From Haliotis asinina (taxonomy: Eukaryota > Mollusca > Gastropoda > Lepetellida > Haliotidae), in the NCBI RefSeq assembly GCF_037392515.1, contig NC_090291.1:38711001-38775000 (forward strand): a stretch of 64,000 nt of DNA. Direction: 5' to 3'. The translations under genes were made by a program, and so were the position numbers. Of the stretch, positions 1-12,200 are shown piece after piece (the first letter of the stretch is position 1; the number at the start of each line of letters is the position of its first letter). The notes under the pieces were generated by a model, which saw only the letters and a program-made list of their open reading frames with translations, ran no database searches and was not told where the DNA came from.

Positions 1-277
1 TGCCCAGACTCAGTGATACGTCTAAGAGAGTTCAGCTGCAGATGTCCATGATGTTTCTTTTGCAGTTCAGTATAGTTATTCCTTTCTTTTCACATCCCAC
101 ACATTAGGAGAAAATCTGGCTTCTTATAACAAGCATGGATTGCTGAAGACCAATTCTCAGCCAAAACTACATGGGACACTTTTTCATGAAAAAAAAAAAT
201 TCTGAACAAACATTTCATCTCGTTGGAAGGTTACATTTATCATGGAAATGGTTTCAAACAACTGGCAAGACACGTAC

Positions 278-3200
278 TTGTCTGCTGGGTCAGTGGAGAT
301 GATGGACGTTGATGTGATGGGCGCTGATGTCACCTGCAAGCCCATCGCGCCAGTTATAGTGGTAGGAACATTCTCTGCTGGAATAGGCGAGGTTGTAGAG
401 GTGGGTGGTGCTATTACAGGGCTGGCAATGTTTGGCACGATGCTGACAGGGACCACATCATTGAGAAGTGCATCCTATATAGAACAAAATATTCTGATGA
501 GTTTCTCTCACTTAGAACTCAACACTTCAACACCTTTGTAATACTACCAATGTAGCATCTACCTTATACACTTAAGGAAGAATAATGTTAACACCCATGT
601 TTTAAACTACACACAAATGTGCCTCCAGTACCCTCTAATCTAGAGAAAGGCTGCAGAAAAAAGGACATTCACTACATCCTGACTGATGCAAAAAATTATT
701 AACTGTACCCACAAAACATCTATGACTTTTCTAAGTGCTTGCTTGTTTCTTTCAAAGCAGCTGTCAAGCATCATATCATCCACCACAGGGGTTCAAAAAT
801 CACATCGCCCGATGCCCGGGACAAGTCAGTTTTCATTCTGGGCAATGAAATAATGGTATCTTACTTGTCCGTAGACTGCTAGATAATTTCCACTTTTGGT
901 TCCAAACTGCAAATAATCCTGGATTTAATTTCAATTTTCATATCTGCTCATAATTTAGCTATCAAAGTTTGCAAAAATAATAATAAAGTAGAGGTATTGG
1001 AGAATAAAATTATCACTCTTCTCTAATTAGTCCTGTAAACATTAACATCAAACATTGTGTCATAAAATCAGGGCAAGTGGAAAATTAGTCAGGACAAGTC
1101 GCTTTCTTGAAGTCACTTGCCCTGTGGCAAGTGGCTTTCAACATATCTTTGAGCCCCTGCACCAGTCCATGTGATCAGTGATTCATTCCAATCTCTAGTG
1201 AAATTATCAAAATGTAAGTTCTCTAAACTGATACCTCTCAGGATCCTGTTATTGCCTGTAAGGATCTTTTAAGCTAATTAGGGGTCCCCATGTTTGTAAA
1301 TCAAGGTAAAAACCTGTAACACCTTCTAATTCAGACATTATAGATACAATAATCGTCTATAATCAATAATTTGGGTAGTTGCATGCAGGTGAGATAGTAT
1401 GGACAGTCACTTAGAGAAGATACAGCAAGTGCTTACAAGTTACACATGAAACAGCATGGATAGTTACTTACAGGTGAGATTTCATCAACATCAGTGACTT
1501 CAGGACCGAGATTGGGCAGTGAATCCGTTACTTCATGGATGATTGGACCTGAAGCCTGGGGCTGAGTGAAATCAATTTCACTGGTTGACGGCTGCAATTT
1601 GAACAGCACCACACATGATTATGCAATCTGACTCATTTACCCATAGTGACATCAATAAAAGAACCACACGTGGAAAGACTTTTACCAGTAAACTGCTCAG
1701 CTGCAATACTTCAAGATTATTGAGAAATCTCACTCAAAGACACAGATGAAAAGCTTTTCTTTCTCTGAGCAAAACTTTAAGCAGAAATTCAGATACTTCA
1801 AAGATTATCAAGAAATCTCACTAAAAGACTCGGATGAAAAGCTCTCCTTTCTCTGAGCAAAACTTTAAGCAGAAATTCAGAAATGAACAATTATTTCATG
1901 ATGGCCAAGCATATGCAGTTTGAAAAGCTTTGCACCAACATGTGAATGATTGGTGTTCTCATAGGCCATCTTGGGTACACATTACGTCTCGGACTGTTCA
2001 TGCAAGACTTGTAAATACCTCCAGGTAGGCTCGCAATCACTGCCGTAATACAGGAAGTCAAGTCTATTTATAGCTTGCTCATTGAGCAGTCGTTTTGTTT
2101 GTGTGCAATTAGTGGCTTGCAGCATAATAACACTTTTAGTGTGGGTACATATTTTATTTAGACCCATGTTTAATTACCTGGGTCCTTATTCTTGAAATGT
2201 TAGTGGCCCTAAGAAGTCTTAACTTTCATCGTAGCCAATGCGTTAAGAATGGGCTTAAGAAATTCGTAGGGCTATGAACGTTTCGAGAATAGCTAGCCAG
2301 TTTAAATATGCAAGCATTGATTACGGTTTTCAAAATGTTGTATGCTGTGAAAATGTGGTTCTAAAAACAATGAATACTCCTGAGAATATAACATGATTGA
2401 AACAAGCAATTTGATTGGCTGGTCAGACTGAACAAAATGCCTGTTTCCTGCAGATGTGGTTGCTTCCAAAAAAACATTTTGTGTTTGCAAAAGGCTCAAT
2501 TTTCATCAAATTCACGAACAAGGTTGGAAATGGATAGCTCGATTGATATTTGTCACATCTACCCTTACATGTATAACCGTTCTATTCTGATTTCCACATC
2601 AAATTCAACACACAGAACTTGAGTTCAATGTTTCTCTATTTTCGCATGCACAAATAAGTGATGTACATATTGTTTAGCTGTAAAAATAGTGATCCAAATT
2701 CATATTTGTTGTCAAATACTCTATGGCTTTCCATATCTGTTTGTCAAAGTGTTTTCCGATCCATTTCTAAGAAGAATTGGTGATGTATCAATAACTGATT
2801 GACAGAAGATATCAATAATCGATCATGGTTCTAGTGGTCAGTTAACAACACTATTAAATATCCCTGAAAGTCATATCATCAGCAAAGAAAATAATTAACA
2901 GACTAGTCATTCCAGAGAAGGGGAAAACATGTTTAAAGCCTGATGAGATGAGAAAATGATTTCCCTGAGCACAGTGGACTATTCCAGCTACTTTGTATTC
3001 TGTATTCTAGCTATTTCACAGTATAATTCTGACTTGTGTTTTCTCTGATGGGCATTTGAGTTATAAAGGTGATGAAGAAAGATGGTAATTTCTGGATACA
3101 CAACTTCTTTATTCTGTTAAAGGCGATGTTTCAACCTAGATTCTAATGTCACCTGCTTGAAAACATTAGAATCTATGTAGAAGTGTCACCTTTCACATAA

Positions 3201-6200
3201 TAAAGAAGCTGTATATCCATAAAATTATCATCATTCTTCACTCATCTGCAGGAGTTAAAAAATCACATCGCCCGATGCCCTGCACAAGTCAGTTTTCATT
3301 CTGGGCAATGAAATATTGGTATCTTACTTGTCCATAAACTGCTAGATAATTTCCACTGATGGTTTGAAATAGCAAGTAATCTTGGATTCAATTTCATATC
3401 TACTCAAAATGAAGCTATTAAAGTTCGCAATAATTATAAAGTAGAGGTAGTAGAGAGTGAAATTATCACTCTTCGATAAATAGTCCAGTAAACATTAAGA
3501 TCACAGCTTGTGTCATAAATTCAGGGCACACATTGTGTCATAAAATCAGGGGTAGTGGATAATTAGTCAGGACAAGTTACTTTCTTGAAGTCACTTGCCC
3601 CGAGTCAAGTGGCTTTTCAACTATTTTTGACCCCCTGATCTGCTGTACATTTCCTCTATATGCAGGCCCGTTACACATACCGACTGAACAGTGTAGGATT
3701 TGGATGTCTCTTCAATTGATAACTGTCGACTAAGCTTGGGCTGCTTGGCACTGATCTGACTGGCGTTGTTCAACATAAGTGGCATTACTCTCTTCCTTGA
3801 GTTGGTGGGAATTCCTCGGTTCCCACGTACCAGAGTCACCAGAAACTGTATCAGCTGGCAAAAAAAAAAAAAAAAATTATCATTTTGAAACAACTGTTTT
3901 AATTTAAAAACAAAACCAAATTTTTCTTAATTATAGTTTAAAAATGAAAAAAAAATCAAGTAAAATATGCAAAAACATTAAAATGAACACAACATAATCA
4001 ATTCGTTGGTCACATGTTTACCAAAAGTGCAAATACACTCAAAACAAGATAATTAAATAATAATTATTTACATGTCACAACTGTTCATAGCTGACTAAAT
4101 ACATCAATCTGCATATGCTTTTCAGTTATTGATGTCCTATTTTGGGTGCAGCTGCATGAGAAATGTGTCTTTTTGTTAGTTGTTAGAAAGGGCTGCAGCG
4201 GGAGGGACAGTGGTAGTGAGATGTGTTGACATGTATACAAGAACTTACTGACTTAAGTTATTTATTTTACTACTACCAGTCTTCAGTAACAGCTCTTCAT
4301 GTCCATCGAGTAGTTTTAACATAATTACCTTGTTGACAATCTGTTGCTGTTTGAGATGCTTCTGTCTCAGATTGGCCACCTCCCTCCATAATGCCTCATT
4401 TTCTCTAAAACAAGAAAAGGAACACATGTGACTATGGTTTTGCATCACTTCTAGCCACATTCTAGCAATATCTAGGGAGGGACACCAGAAATGAGCTTCA
4501 CACCTTGTACCCATCGAACCTGGGTCTTCAGTGGGATGAGCAAGTGTTAAGAAATTTCTCTGGATGCTCTTTCATCTAGACTACGGATAACACTATTGTC
4601 AGAATGTAGTAACAAAAGAATAAAATATTTAATCTCTGTCTACCTCTTGAGGGTGTCCATCTTGGCTGTGATAGTCTCCTGCTTGCCCCGAAGATTGCGG
4701 ACATCAGCCAGCACCTTGGATACATCCTCTTGTTTCAACTTGATCGACTCGACCTTCACTCCAGGTGACACCTAGGGCAACACAAACAAATGATGAGAGG
4801 GATATAATATATGACCTTTAATGGTAATTGATATGAAACACATGCATTGTTTCAGATGTTAAGTACCCATGATCACGAGTGAGTGAGTGAGTGAGTTTAC
4901 AATGCTTTAGTTTTTTCAGCATTCCAGCAATATTGTGTTTGGAGACACCAGAAATGGGTTTCACACATTATACCAATGTGGGGAAACCAGGGTCTTCGGC
5001 GTGACGAGCCAAGACTTTAGCCACTAGGCCACACCAAAATAGATAATAACTGTCATCAGATAATCATGACCATATTAACATGCCATAAGACTTTTACACA
5101 TGTGATCAGGATGTTTTAAAGAAGCATGCATAACAGTAAAACATCTCACAATAAGGGTTATATCTATGAAAGAGAATAGTGTTCCAATGAAACACTATAA
5201 AGAAAGAGTATAAATAAACAGTTTGGAGAATATCTCTAACAAATCCAAATGATGAAAATACCTTGCATCAAACATAAGTGAAAATATTACAAGTATTTCA
5301 ACTGAAAATGGCGTGGAATTCCCATGATTCCTATAAGTGAATCCCTGCCTCGAGACTGGGGAACCCACCTTTCTCTTGATGTGCTCCAGCAGCTCCTCAT
5401 GACCTTGCTGGAAGTACACATGGTGGAACTCAAGGTCATCTTTCTCCACCTTCAGGGAACCCTGGTCCACGCTCATAACCTTTCGGAAACCATCTGAATA
5501 TAACATAAATCTCATGATAAATTCCAGATCATGTCAGTAGTTACATACATACATATTTAAGCCCATTCGTTTAATTTGGATTCAGTTCTTGGGTGTTTTA
5601 GAGTGACGTTTCTTTCCAAATGCAGAGACTTTAATGCTCAATATACTCTCTGTAAAGTCATTGTCTTAAACATGTCAGTCCTCTCATAATAGTTTGTGTT
5701 TTGCATTAGACTGTCTTATTCACATTTACTGATAATTTTCAATGTCAAATTTATAGAAAAGTTTCCTTATTAAAGATTTTTAAAAAATCCTGATTCTTTT
5801 CATTTTCATCAAAATAATGTGTTTAAAATTGAAGTCCTGGGCTTAAATATGGTTTATTTATCACTAGAACAGTGATTTTCCGTATTTAAGCCCAAGGCAT
5901 AAATACATGATTTCCTGGTAATCAGTTATTATCAATCATGTTATCATCAGTGATAATCATGTCATTGAAGATCAGGGATAGAATTAGTCTTCAGTAACTC
6001 ATACTTGTCAAAAGAGTCGACTAACAGTAATGAGTGGTCAGTCTCACTGACTTGGTTGACAGTGATACATGTCATCGTATCCCAATTGGCTGTAACAATG
6101 TGTATGCCGTTGATCATTGGATTGCCTGGTCAAGACTCAATTTTTTACAGACTGTCACTATCTAGCTGGAATAATGCAACAACAAAAAAACACACCAGTG

Positions 6201-9200
6201 TTACTGGTTCTAAAAACTGATTGCACAATAAAGCCATAAACACAGTCCATGACAAAGTTCTTGATTGAAAAACTGCTTGAGACTGAAATGCTAAAAGCTA
6301 GTCAACAAATGGTGAAAATTTCACCACAGTGTCATCAGAAGATGACATATCCCCCCCGGTCCCCACATATTTGAAAGGACAAATCATCTGACAGTTACTT
6401 GATGTTTTCTCAGATTAAGTTGGAATCATTTCCATGGAAGTCATGAAAAATATAAATGCCATATATCTGTAAACAGCAAAAGGCACCACTTCAAGATCTG
6501 TCTCATATATCTGCCCAAAATCTGTTGAAAGATATCAACTGGTTTTTCAAGTTGCTAAAAAATGCTAAAAAATTGTAAATAGCAAAAGGCACCACTCCCT
6601 GGTCTGCCTCAAATATCTGAAATGTTTTGCTGTAAGATCTTGTTCCAGAAACGAAGCACATCTCTCCATTTTGAGACTAAGTGAACCTGTAAATAGCAAA
6701 AGTCACCACTTTGGGGTCTGCCACACATATCTACCAAGTTTTGCAGAAAAATATCAAATTTGGTCTAAAAATATTGAACGGTTTCTGAGTTATGCTCCGG
6801 AAACAAAATAATTACGGACAGACGGAAGGACGGACACACAGATGAGGAGTCGACTATATCCCCCCGCATTACATGCCAGGGGGAATAAAAAGGATAAAGT
6901 TATACACTAATTTTATTACATGTTTTATGGATCCCCCAGTTATACTTTTTCAAGATCAAGAAAAAAAATACAAATTAATTTTCGGACATCAAAAAATACA
7001 ATCCTAACCATTTCATTGGCCAAAAAAGTAAAATTACAATAAAAATGTTTTCCAGATTTTATTTTTGCCCCATATACGCTTCAAAAATGGCCAATAGTAA
7101 ATACTTTTAGCATAAATAGGAATATTACTTTGTCTGGTGATTTTTATTCTTATTTTTTTCCCATTTGCCTTCAGGTTTTCTAAGGACAAAAATCCCTAAA
7201 AACAGAAAAAAAATTGGGCTGGCAAAGAGACTGCCTAAAATAAAACAAATATCAGAAATATTCATTTTCATTTCTATCATATTCAGTTTCCACAAAAAGA
7301 CCAAGGCAATTCGCAATGTCTAGAATTCGAAACCAAACTGATACAAAATATGCTAATTACATGAAACATATTCAGATATATACACTAGAAACACTAAAAT
7401 TTATTGATTGCTCATTTTTCATCCAAATTGTTTCTTCAAGCATTGTTGAGAAGAGCAGTTAACTCTTTCCTGATAAATCTGTATTATTTTGTCTGAGTCC
7501 AGGACAAGTTATCTTGTGCAAGTTGGAAGGTTACCTTGTTTACATGGGAGTGGTGACAGATGGATGTCTGGGTTGACAATGTTGACAGAAACAAATGAAG
7601 CATGTGCTGTAGTAGGAAGGAGTAACTACATGCAAATCACAGTCAATAAGCTGCATACTGGCTAGCGACCAGTTATCGCCATTTTTAAGCAGTTTTTAAT
7701 GATTTGCTCCATTATTTCTGAATTTTTTATGTTATTCACCTAATTTGACATAAACTCGGTGATAAAACTAATGTGTTTCAAACCTTGACATATTGAATTG
7801 GAATTTTTTTAAAAATAAAGAAATTCAAAAGAACAAAACTCACCCTCACTGTGAATCTTGATGGATGCTGATATAAGCTGATGGGAATATGGAAATTTCA
7901 CCCCAGGGTGGAACTTATCAAAAGTTGACATTTCGAGTAGTAGTTTTAGCAATTTTCACAATGTTTGCTTTAGTTGGGGAAAAACGAAAAGATAAAGGTG
8001 AAACTTGACAGTTATATTTTGTCAGCATTGTCTGCATGGTATCTGTCGAGTCCATAAAACGGTGATTGAAATTTGGGTCAATTCAAAGTGATTGAATGTT
8101 TGCACTATGGGTATGTTATAGCCTGTATAAATTTCGAAAGATGAATGAGCTTTTCAAAAATACCCAAATGTAACTTTCTAAAAAAACATGCTCAGAGATG
8201 AAATTTGCATCCATCATTTGACTATTTAATTCCCTCGTTTTACATTTTCATTCATGTCATCCAATAACTTTAACATCTATCAGTGACTGTAGCAAATATT
8301 CAGGGATTTGGAAAGGCAGGGGCCATGGGCCATTTTGCACATTAGAATGAAAAAGGGCCCATTAAAATTTTGAAGATTTATGACTGACACAAGGGCAGTG
8401 GCCCATTCTAAATTCAGAAAATGTCTAATATTATGTAATAATCCTGAAAATTGCCCATTATCAAAGTTCTCTTTTCCCAATGAATATTTTTTAATTATTT
8501 TCATAAATAATACTTTTAGACATGGTTTTGTGTCACATAAATAAGTGACATTCTCTCGGGTAGTCACTTGTATGCATATTGGGAGAAAACAGCTATTGTA
8601 CACCTTACATCCACTTGAGAACATCCACTTGTTTTGCATGAAGGTGTACTGAAACTTACAAGACAATGTTTTTTAGATTGTATCTTGTCCCATATACACA
8701 TCATAAATTGCTAAAAGTAACCTTTTAGCATCTAGAAGGAATATTACTTTGACTGGTGATTTTATTGTTATTCTTTTCCTTCCTGCTATTAGGTTTTCTG
8801 AGGACAAATATCCATGAAACAAGAAAAAATATTGGTCTGGCCTCACTATTAATTTGTTTCACCACTGCCAATAAATTATTCACTTTACAAATGTTTCTGA
8901 AGAAAACATTCACTTTTGTTTTGAAACTTGCTCCGACTGATGCCTTTTATCTTGTAAATAGCGTGTTACATCATTATCGCATAAACCCCTCATAAGAGGA
9001 AATAATTTAAAATATGACCTACTGAGGTTTTACATTCGAATCCTATGATTCTTCTAGGTTTTACACATAAGGGTACTTAGTACATTTGCCACTGAGCAAG
9101 TGACATTTAGAAAGTAACTTCTCCTGACTGATTTTCTACTCACCTTGAGTTTATGACATAACCAAGAGTCCTATACAGCAAAAACAAAATAACTCTACTT

Positions 9201-12200
9201 TATCATTATTGCGAAATTTATTAGCTGCATTTTGAGCAGATATAAATGAGAATCCAAGTTTATTTGTAGCCTGAAACCGTATGTGGAAATTATCTAGTAG
9301 CCCAAAGACAACTAAGATATCATTATTTCATTGCCCAAAATAAAAAATGACTTGTCCTGGGCATTGTGATTATTTAAAAATCCGATGATCAACAGTAGCA
9401 CTAGCAGCATCCGTCTACCTAATTTGGAGTGAGAGAGTTGAGTTTTACGCCTCACTCAGCAATATTCCAGCTATATGGCGGCGGTCTGTAAATAATTGAG
9501 TCTGGACCAGACAATCCTGTGATCAACAACATGAGCATTGATCCACACAATTGGGAACCGATGACGTGCCAATCTTGTCAGCGAGTCTGACCACCTGATC
9601 CCATTAGTCACCTCTTACAACAAGCACAGTCGCCTTGTATGGCAAGCATGGGTTGCCGAAGGCCTATTCTACCCCGGGACCTTCACGGGTCGGCCTTGTA
9701 TGGCAAGCATGGGTTGCTGAAGGCCTATTCTACTCCCCACCTTCATCATGTTCATGGGTTACACAATTTGGATATGATGACATGAGTTAGTTCATTACTG
9801 GAAGAGCTTGCAGTATAAGTCAAACACCACCTTTACTGCAATCCTGGTTCCTTTCCTGTTACCATATATCACAATATCACAATAAACAAACAAGGAAACG
9901 GATGAGATGAATTTACTAAATCTCACACTCAACAGGATATGCTGGTCTGACGAGACAAGTCAAGTCAGTCTGCATGTTGGTCTCAACTCCCACCAAACTG
10001 GGATGATCACAACAACATGACCCATGAAGAATGTCTTGATGTCTGACCTTCATTACTGGAAGAGCTTGCAGTATAAGTCAAATACCACCTTTCCTAGTGA
10101 TTTCTGACGAAACATTTGGAGTTTCCAACTTCTCACAATCTTGCTGAAGCAGCATTTCAAAATAAACAGTGTCTTAGGTCCTACATACTTGTGCAGACTG
10201 CTAACAACGTTTTGATATGACACAAAACACTGTTTTAACCATGGTAACAAAAATTCAGTGATATTCATACTCAATTTTGAACACTGACAATGTAAACTCC
10301 CAAAAATTTCAGCCAGACAACTGGTCTGATGACTCTCAAATGTTACCAGACCGGTTGGAAAGTTGCCAGCCAAGAATTTTCTGAACTAAGAAAATTAATA
10401 AGATGATGAGGTAAACTGGTTAATGTTTTCAAATCTGTTTCAGACAAAGCTTTAGTCCTTATACCATGTATACTCTGGTCACAAAACAGACCATCACAGA
10501 GAGTCGGACAGGCGGGAGTTTGCAACACTGACAATATGGAACACCCATGTTAACAGAGATAAGTTGTTCCAACAATAACCATTTATCTCATGCCACTCAA
10601 ATTTGGTATGTATTAGTTTGTTGTCAATAACATGCAGGATTGGCAAACTAACATGACTTGCGCTACACCCAGGCCATTCTTGTATATCTCAATTTGGAAA
10701 AGGACATCAGGGTTCAAGTAAAACAACATAACTAAAATAAATCATAAATATTCACTAATATTCGGTTCTGGAGACCACGAATAATGAACTGAATTTATGA
10801 AGGGTTACAGTTTGATTCACTGAATATGTGAGTGAATTATACCACCCGTCCTTAATAATAATACAATGACTGTCGACCACTGGACAATACAAAGATTTTC
10901 TGAAAGAGTGATAGGATATGCCTACTTCTAGTACAAATTAGTCTATTAACTTAGACACAAAATAATAGCTATTATTTGGATGTCAGTGGTATAAAAGTTA
11001 TATCAACCAACGATACCAAATAGAGAAGCATTTCAAATAGCAATTCAAATACATTGATTGGGTTTTAACATAATTTATACCATGTCGGAACCTTTATGAA
11101 TATATACAGAAAATAAACATTGTAATCATATTAAATATATTAATATATCATTAACGCATCAGTAATTCATGACAGCCATACTAAATGAGTTATTAAATGT
11201 TAATAAACATGGTGTATGAAAGACTATCTGTTCATTATTGTCAGTCTCCACAGTCTCTGTAAGCTATTTCCATTAATTCTCTGAGACAGGGATGTTCTTT
11301 CAAGTGCATCACAGCACACTAATAAAAATATTTAGTTCTGCCATTTGAAATTTGAGAGAACCAACAAGAACAAAATCATGTTTATCTATCGTTAAATAAT
11401 TTAAACAAAATAGCTTCGCCTTCCATTTATTTGTTCCGTTTTTGAATCATAGGATTATCTTGTAAATCATATGAGAACTATACATGTTTCGGTATGCAGT
11501 TTTACCTTTGTCAAAGAACATGTCATCACACAGCCCATTCATTTCATGGACCATTTAGATAAACAAGTTATTTCTAATGGTGCCCTGGGCTGCAGGAATT
11601 TCTCGATTTACTTATCTATACTACTTTTATCCAGAAATTCGCTTATACTAGACAACACAAAAAATACTGTCAGTCATGAGATGGTAGATTATAAAAATCA
11701 CTCACATCTATTTATTCTCAAGTAAAATCAAGAGGATACGTAAAGTGGATAATTGATTCGACAAATTCAAACTATACCATTACTACGCAGCATCATGATA
11801 TCACCATGACAACATTCTACACAAAGCTTTGCTTGTCGGGTGTTTGGCTAGGCTGGACCCACAATCCATAATGAGGCAAAATATGATACATGTCATGAAT
11901 TTTGTGCAACAAGTGCAAATAGTAGATGATGATGACAATAAATAAGCAGTAGATATATTATTTAGCTTATTCAGTGAAACATTAACAAAAAACATTCCTA
12001 GATATGCTGTGCCTATCAACATGATGAAGAGTACTGACCACCAGCCTCCTGATCTGGCTTGGACAATATACCACTCTTTTCATTTCCCTAGAAATATTCC
12101 AACTATATTAAGGTGCCAGACACCAGAAATGGGCTTCACACACTGCTCCCATCAAACCTGTGTCTTTAATGTGCCGAGCGAATACTCGAAGTTAAAACAT

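Noticed and set aside
1-277. Further HSF exon before the left edge
   Set aside because: No minus-strand frame with HSF similarity or proper splice borders; the sequence includes a fragment resembling family B.
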